Assembly: GCF_024496085.1 (NCBI RefSeq)
Contig: NZ_CP101751.1
Location: 1,302,001 to 1,366,000, forward strand
DNA length: 64,000 nt
Reading direction: 5' to 3'
Origin: Flavobacterium cerinum
GTDB taxonomy: Bacteria; Bacteroidota; Bacteroidia; Flavobacteriales; Flavobacteriaceae
Below, piece after piece: positions 12,925-22,189 of this stretch. The notes under the pieces are model-generated. The model was not told where the DNA came from, did no database searches, and worked only from the letters and a program-made list of their open reading frames with translations. Both the position numbers and the translations under genes were made by a program. How positions within the stretch are numbered: the first letter of the stretch is position 1; each line of letters starts with the position of its first letter.

Positions 12925-14316
12925 TTAATCCATTCCGTCGATCTTGATACTCATTTGTCCGGAAGTTTTAATAAAAGCAATAATCGCTTTATCCGTTAGT
13001 TCGACCTTATCAAAAATAAAATCATTGATATTTCCGTTTACAAAAACACCTTTCATCGGTGAATAATTATTCAGATACGGTAACATATTCTTTTTTCCTT
13101 CTTCCAAATTATCCTTAATCGAATAACGACAGCTTTCCTGAATCTTATTCAGAATATAACCCTGCATTAGCCAGTTGGCCGTTTTCGTTAAAATACCCTT
13201 TGTGTTTAAAACATAATCCATCTGATCAAAATAAATCTCCTTTGTGATCGCGTTGTAATTTGGTATACCCGACAAATAAATGGTGCCGTCAAGACTACCC
13301 GTCATACTTAACGAAATGATCATTTTACCGTCCTTATGCCATAAATCCACTTTTTGTACCGTGATTTTTCGGCTGCCGGAAGCAAACTCCTTACCCTGGA
13401 AATTTTTGGTTATAATACGTGAAGCACTTTCATAAGTCGAAACCGCTGCAACAGTCGCTTCAATTTTATTCGGCATTTTGGCAACCGGTTTTAAAACAAT
13501 CGATTCCTTTTTAAACGAGTTTAACGGCTCCTGACCTACGATGGTTTGCATTTTACATTTTAATCCCATATCCATCGTAATCTTGCTTTTCGAAAGAATA
13601 GCATCCGTTACATATAATTCTGTTGGAACAACTTTAAACCAGGTTTCGTAAATTTCACTGGTTTTAAATGGCGTACTGATCTTCTCCAGAACAGCTAATA
13701 CCTGTGGTTTAAAATCGGTAGTTTTATTAATCGCATCATCAATCGTTTTGGCAATCTTGGCTTTAAACAAACGAATGGTTGGATTGATAATGTAAGTAAT
13801 CGGTACATTCTTACCGGCAACTACAATACTCGGACTGTCTTTCCATTCGAAATCTTCAATAACCGATGTGGTAGTTAATTTCCAGTTGGATAATTTGGCG
13901 TCACTTAATAAAATAATCTGACCGTTAAGGTTGATCTCTTTTGTGTCGTTTAAACCTAAAAAGTCCGTTCCATATTTAAATTTGGCCCATATCTTAAGCG
14001 GTAATACCGATCGGATTTTACCGTCCTTTTCCGTTAATTTGATCGGAGCCTGTTTCCAGATTTTCATCTCCGTTTTGTCATCGGAAAGAATACTGTCGTT
14101 ATAAATCAATCCGTTCAGTGATTTGTTCAGTTGATTCTCGATTTCCTTTAACGGAATGTCTACCGGAAGACTGATAAAGGATGTAGTGGTTTCGTAAACC
14201 GCGGGCTTGTTGTCGCTAGGTTCCGGTTTTAGCGTATTGATTTTACCGGTTGTGCCGCAGCGGGTCATTAACATTGCAAGGCCAAAGAGCGCCAGGAATG
14301 AGAAAAAAGTTTTCAT
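12925..14316 (-). CDS. DUF4403-family lipoprotein
   Basis: This 463-aa product has a signal and lipobox-like N-terminus (MKTFFSFLALFGLAMLMTRC, Cys20). The mature protein begins with a Pro/Ser linker, then a long beta-rich domain with TSFISLPVDIPLKEIENQLN and SVLPLKIWAKFKYG. This arrangement (paired domains starting with a hydrophobic VPVDIPLxxIExxLN motif) fits DUF4403, known from Bacteroidetes and proteobacteria, whose function is not established. It stands alone and is divergent from the efflux genes. Confidence 0.8.
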   Translation of the reverse strand: MKTFFSFLALFGLAMLMTRCGTTGKINTLKPEPSDNKPAVYETTTSFISLPVDIPLKEIENQLNKSLNGLIYNDSILSDDKTEMKIWKQAPIKLTEKDGKIRSVLPLKIWAKFKYGTDFLGLNDTKEINLNGQIILLSDAKLSNWKLTTTSVIEDFEWKDSPSIVVAGKNVPITYIINPTIRLFKAKIAKTIDDAINKTTDFKPQVLAVLEKISTPFKTSEIYETWFKVVPTELYVTDAILSKSKITMDMGLKCKMQTIVGQEPLNSFKKESIVLKPVAKMPNKIEATVAAVSTYESASRIITKNFQGKEFASGSRKITVQKVDLWHKDGKMIISLSMTGSLDGTIYLSGIPNYNAITKEIYFDQMDYVLNTKGILTKTANWLMQGYILNKIQESCRYSIKDNLEEGKKNMLPYLNNYSPMKGVFVNGNINDFIFDKVELTDKAIIAFIKTSGQMSIKIDGMD

Positions 14317-14434
14317 ATGGTTCTGCTATAAATCTTCGGTAAAAGTAGGTTTTTATTGAAATAAAATTGTAACGTTTGTTAAAGAATTGCGTCTAATCGG
14401 TACCGCATTCAAAGTGATATGTGCACAGAAATTT

Positions 14435-14442
14435 TATATTTG
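14435..14442 (+). promoter_or_regulatory. -7 box for the tolC-like/MFP operon
   Basis: TATATTTG matches TAnnTTTG and lies 16 nt before the chosen ATG at 14459. The -33 TTG is not at the expected spacing. Its position argues against the longer ORF start at 14387. Confidence 0.55.
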
Positions 14443-14458
14443 TAGGAAAATAAATAAT

Positions 14459-15892
14459 ATGAAGAACACAACATTGCTGCTTTTGGGGTTATCAATGGTA
14501 ACAATCCAAATGAAAGCACAAGCTAAAAAATGGACTTTGGAAGAGTGTGTGAATCACGCAATGGAGAAGAATATTTCGATCAGACAATCGGTTTTAGATA
14601 AACAGGTTGCCGATATTTCCAAAAAAGATGCCTGGGGAAATTTCCTGCCAACCATTAACGGACAAGCGTCTCACTCCTGGAACGTTGGTTTGAACCAGAA
14701 CATTACAACCGGTCTTTTAGAAAACCAAACCATTCAGTATACGTCGGCAGGATTAAATGTGGGAATTGATATCTACAGAGGGTTACAGCATCAGAATCAG
14801 TTGCGTAAAGCCAATTTGTCGATCATCGCTTCACAGTATCAGTTGCAAAAAATGCAGGAAGATGTATCGCTGAATGTCGTAAATGCCTATTTGCAGATTC
14901 TGTTTAATAAAGAAAACCTGAAAGTACAAACCAAACAGTTGGAATATGATACCAAACAAATGGAGCGTACACAGGAATTAGTAGATGCAGGAGTAGTACC
15001 GAAAGGCGATTTGCTGGATGTGAAAGCAACGGTTATGTCGGATAATCAAAAACTGATTGCAGGTGAAAATGCTTTGTTGATTTCGAAGCTGAGTCTGGCA
15101 CAGTTGTTACAGATCGATAATTTCCAGGACTTCGATATCGCCGATTCGGAAACACCGGTACAAAACAGTAGCGTATTGTTAGAAAATCCGAAAGATATTT
15201 TTGAAAAAGCAAAAGAAACAAGAGCCAATCTGAAAATTGCGGAAGCCAATGTTTCAATCGCCGAAAAAGATTTGTCAATCGCAAGAGGAAAATACCATCC
15301 GTCAATTCAGGGGTTTTATAGTTTCAGTACGCGCGCTGCTTATGCCGACAGAGTTATAGGATACCAGCAGGATGCGAATAACCCGGTTATCGGGACACAG
15401 TATTTTACAGAAAACGGTTTACAGGTAATGCAAAATAATTACCGACCGATATTAGGAAGTCCGGAGCCTATTTTTGATCAGTTTAGTAATAACAAAGGAC
15501 AGAACTTCGGATTCTCACTTAATATTCCGCTCTTAAACGGATTGTCTGTCAGAAATGGTGTGGAGCGATCTAAAGTAGCATTGGAGCGATCTAAAATAGC
15601 ATTGGAGCAGCAGGAACTGGACCTGGAAAGAACGGTTTATACCGCCTATACCGATACCAAAGGATCATTGAAATCCTATGAAGCGGCTGTGGCAACACTC
15701 GAAGCAAGACAGGAATCATTTAACTATGCTAAAGAGCGTTATGAAGTGGGACTAATGAATGTCTTTGATTTTACTCAGGCACAAACCCTGTTTGTCAATG
15801 CGCAATCAGAAGTGTTACGAACAAAATATGATTATATCTTCAGAACGAAAATATTGGAATTCTACTTTGGAATGCCGATTATTCAAAAATAA
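14459..15892 (+). CDS. TolC-family outer membrane efflux channel
   Basis: This 477-aa product has a signal peptide (MKNTTLLLLGLSMVTIQMKA, cleaved about residue 22). Two OEP-type repeats follow, beginning KKWTLEECVNHAMEKNISIR and including long helices with QAQTLFVNAQSEVL near the end. These proteins form trimeric periplasm-spanning channels. The ATG at 14459 is preferred because the upstream extension lacks a signal peptide and contains the -7 box. The next gene, an adaptor, starts 6 nt after the stop, so the two form an operon. No inner-membrane pump gene follows in this window. Confidence 0.9.
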   Translation: MKNTTLLLLGLSMVTIQMKAQAKKWTLEECVNHAMEKNISIRQSVLDKQVADISKKDAWGNFLPTINGQASHSWNVGLNQNITTGLLENQTIQYTSAGLNVGIDIYRGLQHQNQLRKANLSIIASQYQLQKMQEDVSLNVVNAYLQILFNKENLKVQTKQLEYDTKQMERTQELVDAGVVPKGDLLDVKATVMSDNQKLIAGENALLISKLSLAQLLQIDNFQDFDIADSETPVQNSSVLLENPKDIFEKAKETRANLKIAEANVSIAEKDLSIARGKYHPSIQGFYSFSTRAAYADRVIGYQQDANNPVIGTQYFTENGLQVMQNNYRPILGSPEPIFDQFSNNKGQNFGFSLNIPLLNGLSVRNGVERSKVALERSKIALEQQELDLERTVYTAYTDTKGSLKSYEAAVATLEARQESFNYAKERYEVGLMNVFDFTQAQTLFVNAQSEVLRTKYDYIFRTKILEFYFGMPIIQK

Positions 15893-15898
15893 AAAAAT

Positions 15899-17218
15899 AT
15901 GAAAAAGCGTACAAAATATATACTACTTGGTGGTGTTGTCTTGTTGATTGTTATTCTGGTTGGATTAAGTAAATCCGGAGCGATCGGAAATAAAGAAAAA
16001 GGAACGGAAGTGGAAACCACAGTGGCCGGTCAGATGACTATTGTCGAAACGGTTTCGGCTACCGGTAAGATTCAACCGGAAATTGAAGTGAAAATTTCAT
16101 CGGATGTTTCCGGAGAGATTATTGATTTGCCGGTTAAAGAAGGACAAATTGTAAAAAAAGGGGATTTGTTGGTTCGTATCAAGCGGGATTTATATGAATC
16201 GGGTCTTAACAGAACTGTAGCATCATTGTCGACATCCAAAGCCGGATTAAGTCAGGCGGAAGCGCAGGTGAAAGAAGCGAAAGCAAATTACGAAAGAAAC
16301 AAACAATTGTATAATAAAGGCGTAATCTCAAAATCGGAATGGGATAAAATTGTATCGGCTTATGAAGTGGCTATGGCTTCTAAACAATCGGCTTATTACA
16401 ATGTACAAAGCGCTACAGCTACCGTTACCGAAGCAAGAGACAACCTGAACCGAACTACAATCTATTCTCCGGTTGACGGAACGATTTCGAAACTGGATGT
16501 AGAATTGGGAGAACGTGTTTTAGGAACGCAACAAATGGCAGGTACCGAAATGCTTCGCGTAGCTAACCTGAACAATATGGAAGTGGAAGTAGATGTTAAT
16601 GAAAACGATATCGTAAAAGTGAACATCGGAGATCCGGCTAAAATTGAAGTAGATGCTTATCTGAAAAAAGAGTTTAAAGGAATTGTAACCAGTATTTCAA
16701 ATTCGGCGAGTTCAGCTTTAACAGCAGATCAGGTAACGAATTTTAAGGTGAAAGTACGTATCTTAAAAGAATCGTATCAGGATTTAGTAGAAGGAAAACC
16801 GGCTAATTATTCTCCTTTCCGTCCGGGAATGACTGCTACTGTAGACATTGAAACTAAAAGAAAAGAGAATATCTTAGCAGTGCCGATTAGTGCCGTGGTT
16901 ATGAAAACGGATGCTGATATTGCAGGTGAGAAAAAAGACATCGTTCAAGAACTGGAAAAAGAAGAAAAAGAAAAGACAAAAGGTTCTAACGAAAAGAAAT
17001 ACGAATGTGTATTTGTAAAAGTGAACGGTAAAGCGGAATTACGTAAAATTAAATCCGGAATCCAGGACGATACGAATATCGAAATCGTTAGCGGATTGAA
17101 AAAAGGAGATGAGATTATTACCGGTCCGTATTCTACTGTAACAAAAGATTTGAAACCGGGTGATAAGGTCATTATAAAAAAAACCGGAACTCAGGATAAA
17201 GAAAAAGATAAAAAATAA
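15899..17218 (+). CDS. Periplasmic adaptor (membrane fusion protein, HlyD/MacA-like)
   Basis: This 439-aa product has an N-terminal membrane anchor (residues 7-24). The half-motif GEIIDLPVKEGQIVKKGDLL belongs to the lipoyl/barrel-sandwich domain. A coiled-coil hairpin follows (about 95-175), then the second lipoyl half (TIYSPVDGTISKLDVELGER), a beta-barrel region and a Lys/Glu-rich insertion (about 345-365). It would link the TolC-like channel to an inner-membrane transporter. It resembles the adaptors of MacB-type ABC exporters, but the pump is not adjacent on this side. Confidence 0.9.
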   Translation: MKKRTKYILLGGVVLLIVILVGLSKSGAIGNKEKGTEVETTVAGQMTIVETVSATGKIQPEIEVKISSDVSGEIIDLPVKEGQIVKKGDLLVRIKRDLYESGLNRTVASLSTSKAGLSQAEAQVKEAKANYERNKQLYNKGVISKSEWDKIVSAYEVAMASKQSAYYNVQSATATVTEARDNLNRTTIYSPVDGTISKLDVELGERVLGTQQMAGTEMLRVANLNNMEVEVDVNENDIVKVNIGDPAKIEVDAYLKKEFKGIVTSISNSASSALTADQVTNFKVKVRILKESYQDLVEGKPANYSPFRPGMTATVDIETKRKENILAVPISAVVMKTDADIAGEKKDIVQELEKEEKEKTKGSNEKKYECVFVKVNGKAELRKIKSGIQDDTNIEIVSGLKKGDEIITGPYSTVTKDLKPGDKVIIKKTGTQDKEKDKK

Positions 17219-17337
17219 TAGCTTAGTTTTTTGATTACCATCAGGTTTTACCTGATAACCCATTTGCCACGGTTGCACTATTTTTTCGAGCTGAAATGCA
17301 GGGAAAGTATTGTATCCGTGGCAAAAAAATATATACC

Positions 17338-17345
17338 TATCTTTG
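17338..17345 (+). promoter_or_regulatory. -7 box for tsaB
   Basis: TATCTTTG fits TAnnTTTG and lies 18 nt before the ATG at 17364. A transcript starting just after it would exclude the upstream in-frame start at 17310. Confidence 0.55.
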
Positions 17346-17363
17346 CCAATAATTTTTACGAAG

Positions 17364-18038
17364 ATGGCTTACATTTTAAATATCGAAACTGCTACAAAAA
17401 ACTGCTCAATAACCCTTGCTAAAGACGGCGAAATACTGGTTTGTATGGAACTGGCCGAAGAAGGTTATTCGCATGCTGAAAAACTACACGTCTTTTTTGA
17501 AGAGGCTTTACAAAAGGCCGGCTTAACGTTTCAGAATTTAAATGCGATAGCGGTAAGTCAGGGGCCGGGTTCCTATACCGGACTTCGTATTGGGGTGTCG
17601 GCTGCAAAAGGACTTTGTTATGCCTTGAATTTACCTTTAATAGCAATTGATACATTGGAAACACTGGCACGACAATTAAGCGTAACGGAAGGGAAAATTA
17701 TTCCGATGATCGATGCCCGTCGAATGGAAGTTTTTACAGCCGTTTTCGATTCGGCGTACCAAAAATTGCGTGCTACTGAAGCTGAAATTATTGAAGCAAC
17801 TACATATGACGGATTAGAAGGAACTATTCATCTTTTAGGTGATGGCGCTGCTAAATGTAAAGCACTGCTGAATGATCCTCGATTTGTATACCACGATGCA
17901 ATCATATATCCGTCGGCAAAAGAAATGAGCCGATTGTCATTTGATAAGTATCAAAAAAGCGACACGGTAGATGTCGCTTATTTTGAACCTTTTTATCTGA
18001 AAGATTTTGTAATGACTACAAAACCTAAGAAGTCGTAA
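17364..18038 (+). CDS. tsaB: tRNA threonylcarbamoyladenosine biosynthesis protein TsaB
   Basis: This 224-aa product opens with MAYILNIETATKNCSITLAK, as the ASKHA-fold TsaB (YeaZ) family does, and has AVSQGPGSYTGLRIGVSAAK at about residues 70-90. TsaB is the non-catalytic partner of TsaD in making t6A at position 37 of ANN-decoding tRNAs. I take ATG 17364, not 17310, because family members start at this point and a -7 box lies in between. The 3' end overlaps the convergent channel gene by 14 nt. Confidence 0.93.
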   Translation: MAYILNIETATKNCSITLAKDGEILVCMELAEEGYSHAEKLHVFFEEALQKAGLTFQNLNAIAVSQGPGSYTGLRIGVSAAKGLCYALNLPLIAIDTLETLARQLSVTEGKIIPMIDARRMEVFTAVFDSAYQKLRATEAEIIEATTYDGLEGTIHLLGDGAAKCKALLNDPRFVYHDAIIYPSAKEMSRLSFDKYQKSDTVDVAYFEPFYLKDFVMTTKPKKS

Positions 18039-18798
18039 CCTTAACAATTTTACTGCTCTTTTCCAGAAGCTCGGAACAAACCGTTCCGTAATCGGAATTA
18101 TTGGTCCAGGCACGGAGGGAGAAGATCAGATTCTTTTCACCCATATCACTGATGATTACTTCCGGTGTCGGTGTTTGCAGTATTTTCGGATGATTTTTTA
18201 TCAATTCTTCGAGCTGCGCCTTAATTGTTTTAATATCGGAATCATAACCGGTCGGAACTACAAGAGTCGTTCGACGAATGGTTTGTTGCGAAAAGTTTTT
18301 AATCTTACCGTTTGATAAAATTCCGTTTGGAATATAAATAATCTGATTTTGAGCGGTCAGGATTTTAGTTGAAAAAATCTGAATGGCCAATACTTTTCCG
18401 TTTTCCGTTTGTGCTTCGATAGTGTCGCCTACTTTAAATGGTTTGAAAAGAATGATCAATACACCGCCGGCAAAGTTAGAAAGCGATCCTTGTAATGATA
18501 AACCGACAGCCAAACCGATGGCACCCAGAATAGCAACAAATGAGGATGTTTCGATACCTAATTTAGAAATTACCGATACGAATAATAAGACGCGCAGTGC
18601 CCAAATCAGGAAATCAAGTAAAAATTTGATCAATGTCGGTTCCAATTCTCTTTTGGTCATTACCGTTTCGGCAATCTTACGAATAAAACGGATACCCCAA
18701 ATCCCGAGAAACAGGATGATGAGAGCCGAGATTACTTTAGGTGAATAATCCAGTAGTACGTTAAAATAGTGAATAAAAAAGTTATTCATTTGTTCCAT
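18025..18798 (-). CDS. Small-conductance mechanosensitive channel (MscS family)
   Basis: This 257-aa product has three membrane segments (about residues 16-38, 55-80 and 88-112). The third is the pore helix, with AILGAIGLAVGLSLQGSLSN followed by FAGGVLIILFKPFKVGD. A beta domain and C-terminal cytoplasmic part follow (YIPNGILSNGKIKNFSQQTI). It is a minimal MscS-type protein that releases solutes on hypo-osmotic shock. The stop lies inside the 3' end of tsaB on the other strand. Confidence 0.93.
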   Translation of the reverse strand: MEQMNNFFIHYFNVLLDYSPKVISALIILFLGIWGIRFIRKIAETVMTKRELEPTLIKFLLDFLIWALRVLLFVSVISKLGIETSSFVAILGAIGLAVGLSLQGSLSNFAGGVLIILFKPFKVGDTIEAQTENGKVLAIQIFSTKILTAQNQIIYIPNGILSNGKIKNFSQQTIRRTTLVVPTGYDSDIKTIKAQLEELIKNHPKILQTPTPEVIISDMGEKNLIFSLRAWTNNSDYGTVCSELLEKSSKIVKVTTS

Positions 18799-18810
18799 GG
18801 GGGAGGTCTT

Positions 18811-20835
18811 TTATTTAATTGCTAATTCGTTTAAAGCGGTTGTTATTGTATTGACAGGAAGCTGGCAATTTTTGTTTTCGCAAATATAAAACAGCGTATC
18901 GTTATCATCAAATCGATTTTGAAGAAAAGGGATATCGGATGCTGTTGTACTTCCGGCGACAATAACATGCGGCAGATAGTTTTGGTTGATCAGTTGGATC
19001 ATCGATAATGCATCGGAGCCGCAAACAGCCAGTTCTTTATTATCAGTTGACAAGTTCATCCATAAATTAAGCCAATTGGAAAAGGCAGAACCGTAATCGA
19101 TGTTCGGGATAACGTGGTTGAGCATTTGCATAGCTGTTTTCTCATAATGACTGTTATGGAATAAAATACCCAACGTAAACAGATTGCCGGCCATTACCGA
19201 ATTGGATGAAGGGATAACATTGTCTTCAATCTCGTAATGTTCGGCGATTAAGGCTGAGGTATTTTTGGCTTTAAATAAAAAGAATTGCTGCGTTTCATCA
19301 TAAAAATGATCAAAACAATAATCGGTTAATTGCTTAGCATGGTATAAATACGATTCTTCTAACGTAGTTTGGTATAAAGCAATAAATGCGTCAATGGTAA
19401 AGGCATAATCTTCCAAAAAGCCGATAATCGTACTTTGTCCGTTTTTATAAGTGTGCCATAAATGGCCTTCATCTGACCAAAGGCGTTGTATGATAAAGGA
19501 AGCATTGTCTTGAGCCAGTTTTAAATAGTCTTTATTGCCGATAGCATTATAGGCATCAATACAACCTTTTAGCATAATGGCATTCCAGGATGTCAGAGAC
19601 TTGTCATCCAAACGCGGTTTAGGCCTTTTTAGTTGTTCCTGGAATAATAATCGTTCCCATTGTTGTTTTTTGTGTGCCAGTTCGGCTACCGTCAATCCGA
19701 ATTGATCTGCAATATTTTCGAGTGATTGACTTTGAATCAGAACATAATTATCGTGTTCCCAATAACCGAAATCATTAATATTGAATAGTGTAGAAAAGAT
19801 GTCGAAATCACTTTGTAAAAGTTGTTGCAACGTTTCTTTTTGCCAAACATAATAAGCGCCTTCTTCCAGTTGCTGTTTCGGATTTATACTGTCGGCATCC
19901 AAAGCTGAGTAGAAACCGCCGTCAGGATTTAAAAGTTCCCGTTGTACAAAATCCATTGTCTTTTCAATTACTTCTTTGTAAAGCGGACTTTGAGTACGTT
20001 TGTAAGCTTCGGCATATAAGCTCATCAATTGACCGTTGTCATACAGCATTTTTTCAAAGTGCGGAACATGCCATCGCATATCAACGGAGTAGCGGGAAAA
20101 ACCACCGCCCAAAACATCGAATAATCCGCCATAGGCCATTCGGGTTAATGTAAGGTCAACAAAATCCAGCAGGTCTTTAGATGACGTCTGATAGCCGAAT
20201 CGTTGTAAAAAAAGATAGTTATTCGGCATCATAAATTTAGGAGCTCGGGCATAACCTCCGAATTCCCAGTCAAAACTTTTGGACCACTTCTCAATCAAAG
20301 CTTTAATGTGAGCCGGATCCTGTTCTTCCGGATTAGCATTGGTATGATTGACGATTCCGAGAAATGAAATCCCTTCGTGTAATTTTTCGGCATATTCCGT
20401 AACCTTGGCCGGGTTGGATTGATACAGGTTGTAAAGCTGATTCAGAATGTCGATCCAATTGTCTTTTTTAAAATAGGTACCACCCCAAACCGGTCGGCCA
20501 TCCGGTAAGCAAACTACATTTAGCGGCCATCCGCCGTGTCCGGTCATTAGTTGAACCGCTTTCATATAGATAGCATCCACATCGGGACGTTCCTCGCGGT
20601 CCACTTTAACAGCAATAAAACCGGCATTCATTACCTGAGCCACCTCATTGTCTTCAAAACTTTCGTGTTCCATTACATGGCACCAGTGACAGGCAGAATA
20701 ACCGATACTTACAATCATTAGTTTGTTTTCGGTTTTGGCTGTAGCCAAAGTTGTATCATTCCACGCTTTCCAATGTATCGGATTGTTGGCATGTTGGAGT
20801 AGGTAAGGACTGGATTCGTGTTGGAGTTCGTTCAT
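18811..20835 (-). CDS. DUF255 / YyaL-type thioredoxin-domain protein
   Basis: This 674-aa product begins [20 protein letters not shown]. The N-terminal thioredoxin-like domain (about 1-165) carries [18 protein letters not shown] with a CHWC site. The rest is an alpha/alpha-barrel resembling N-acylglucosamine 2-epimerases and glycosyl hydrolases (for example [20 protein letters not shown]). The function is not established for the family. I take ATG 20835, not 20856, because the longer start lies inside the dodecin terminator hairpin. It is encoded just upstream of the MscS channel gene (12 nt). Confidence 0.92.
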   Translation of the reverse strand: MNELQHESSPYLLQHANNPIHWKAWNDTTLATAKTENKLMIVSIGYSACHWCHVMEHESFEDNEVAQVMNAGFIAVKVDREERPDVDAIYMKAVQLMTGHGGWPLNVVCLPDGRPVWGGTYFKKDNWIDILNQLYNLYQSNPAKVTEYAEKLHEGISFLGIVNHTNANPEEQDPAHIKALIEKWSKSFDWEFGGYARAPKFMMPNNYLFLQRFGYQTSSKDLLDFVDLTLTRMAYGGLFDVLGGGFSRYSVDMRWHVPHFEKMLYDNGQLMSLYAEAYKRTQSPLYKEVIEKTMDFVQRELLNPDGGFYSALDADSINPKQQLEEGAYYVWQKETLQQLLQSDFDIFSTLFNINDFGYWEHDNYVLIQSQSLENIADQFGLTVAELAHKKQQWERLLFQEQLKRPKPRLDDKSLTSWNAIMLKGCIDAYNAIGNKDYLKLAQDNASFIIQRLWSDEGHLWHTYKNGQSTIIGFLEDYAFTIDAFIALYQTTLEESYLYHAKQLTDYCFDHFYDETQQFFLFKAKNTSALIAEHYEIEDNVIPSSNSVMAGNLFTLGILFHNSHYEKTAMQMLNHVIPNIDYGSAFSNWLNLWMNLSTDNKELAVCGSDALSMIQLINQNYLPHVIVAGSTTASDIPFLQNRFDDNDTLFYICENKNCQLPVNTITTALNELAIK

Positions 20836-20839
20836 GGTT

Positions 20840-20866
20840 TTAAAAAAGGCGTTCATTTGAACGCCT
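20840..20866 (-). terminator. Terminator of the dodecin gene
   Basis: On the minus strand, AGGCGTTCAAATGAACGCCT is a perfect hairpin followed by TTTTTT. It separates dodecin from the DUF255 gene and decides the start of the latter. Confidence 0.85.
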
Positions 20867-20874
20867 GTATTGAT

Positions 20875-21075
20875 TTATTTTATTTCAAAAGTGAGTTTCA
20901 GATTTACTCTGAATTCGGTTACCTGATCGTCTTTAACAACGGCACTTTGTTCCTGAACATAAACGGAACGAATGTGTTTTAGTGTTTTCGAAGCTTCGGC
21001 AACTGCTTTTTTTGTGGCTTCTTCCCAACTTACTTCCGAGCTGGAAAGTAATTCGATTACTTTTAATACGCCCAT
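20875..21075 (-). CDS. Dodecin family flavin-binding protein
   Basis: The product is 66 aa, the usual dodecin length. MGVLKVIELLSSSEVSWEEA and the following helix, then VTEFRVNLKLTFEIK, give the beta-alpha-beta-beta dodecin pattern. Dodecins form dodecameric shells that store or buffer flavins (FMN, FAD or lumichrome). The gene is monocistronic, with its own terminator. Confidence 0.93.
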   Translation of the reverse strand: MGVLKVIELLSSSEVSWEEATKKAVAEASKTLKHIRSVYVQEQSAVVKDDQVTEFRVNLKLTFEIK

Positions 21076-21156
21076 AATTTGCTAAATTTAAAGGTTATAG
21101 CTATTAAAGATAAGTATAAAAGCTTAAAAAACAATGAGTAGGAAGAAACGTTTAAA

Positions 21157-22056
21157 TTAGCCGTTTATCGCTTCCACTTTGATATTTTGATCGTGTAACA
21201 TCTCCTTCAGCATATTTTCGATACCGTTTTTCAAGGTAAAGGTCGATGACGGACATCCGCTGCAAGCACCCTGAAGGACCACTTTAACGCGTTTTTCCGT
21301 TTCATCATACGAATCAAAAATAATGTTACCGCCATCCGATGCAACAGCCGGTTTTACATATTCATCCAGGATATTGATAATTTGTTGTGATGTTACATCC
21401 AGACTATTAAAATACTCTTCCTGTTGTTTTTCGTGACCAGCCGTTTTTACGATCTGTGTTTCATCAATTATCGTTTTTCCTTCTTCAACATAGTTTTTGA
21501 TAAAAGTACGAACCTCCTGTGTGATCTCTTGCCACTCACTGATGTCGTACTTGGTGATTGAGATATAATTTTCATCGATAAAAACTTCTTTTACAAAAGG
21601 GAGCTTGAATAATTCCTTAGCCAATGGAGATGCAGCCGTTTCATCAATGTTTTTAAATTCAACACTGGTCTTCGTAAGTAAGCGACTCGCTACAAATTTC
21701 AGAACCGATGGGTTAGGAGTAGTCTCTGCGTAAACGGTAACCGGTAATTTTTTGCTTTTGTTTTCCTCAATGTTAATGATCTTACCGCCTTTGTCAACAA
21801 AACTTTCGATTTGTTCGGCTAATAATTCTTTTACCTCATGCCATTCTACGATCGAATATTTTTCGATAGCAATAAAGTTACCGGAAATATAGACGGTCTT
21901 TACAAACGGAAGGTAGAAAAGCTGTTTAGCTAAAGGGGACGGCGCCGTTTCGTCGATGTTTTTAAACTCGAAACTTTCACTTTTTGTTATGAAATCCGGA
22001 AATTCAAACTTCACAATGGCAGGGTTTTGCGTATCTCGTATTGTTACTTTTAACAT
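21157..22056 (-). CDS. NifU/Nfu-type iron-sulfur cluster carrier
   Basis: From ATG 22056 the product is 299 aa. Two Nfu N-terminal domains follow each other, each with FKNIDETA/ASPLAK (about residues 40-90 and 125-180). The C-terminal NifU domain (about 220-299) has the cluster-binding site VLQGACSGCPSSTF. It transfers Fe-S clusters to client enzymes. The start at 22077 is rejected because it would lie inside a TAAATTTG box at 22075-22082. The duplicated N-domain is also seen in other Flavobacteria. Confidence 0.92.
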   Translation of the reverse strand: MLKVTIRDTQNPAIVKFEFPDFITKSESFEFKNIDETAPSPLAKQLFYLPFVKTVYISGNFIAIEKYSIVEWHEVKELLAEQIESFVDKGGKIINIEENKSKKLPVTVYAETTPNPSVLKFVASRLLTKTSVEFKNIDETAASPLAKELFKLPFVKEVFIDENYISITKYDISEWQEITQEVRTFIKNYVEEGKTIIDETQIVKTAGHEKQQEEYFNSLDVTSQQIINILDEYVKPAVASDGGNIIFDSYDETEKRVKVVLQGACSGCPSSTFTLKNGIENMLKEMLHDQNIKVEAING

Positions 22057-22074
22057 TTTTTTTGTGATTTTTTG

Positions 22075-22082
22075 CAAATTTA
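22075..22082 (-). promoter_or_regulatory. -7 box for the Nfu gene
   Basis: CAAATTTA on the plus strand reads TAAATTTG on the minus strand, 19 nt before ATG 22056. It sets the start of the Nfu gene. Confidence 0.55.
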
Positions 22083-22106
22083 ACGAACATATATCGTTTG
22101 AATAAG

Positions 22107-22114
22107 TATATTTG
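22107..22114 (+). promoter_or_regulatory. Possible -7 box for the 2058-aa adhesin gene
   Basis: TATATTTG matches TAnnTTTG, 76 nt before the ATG at 22190. No TTG at the expected distance supports it. Confidence 0.4.
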
Positions 22115-22189
22115 GAAATTTTAAAGGAAAAATTAACATAAAGGAACCGATTAACCCCAAAATAGGCGATCTTTTAAGCTTTAGCACAT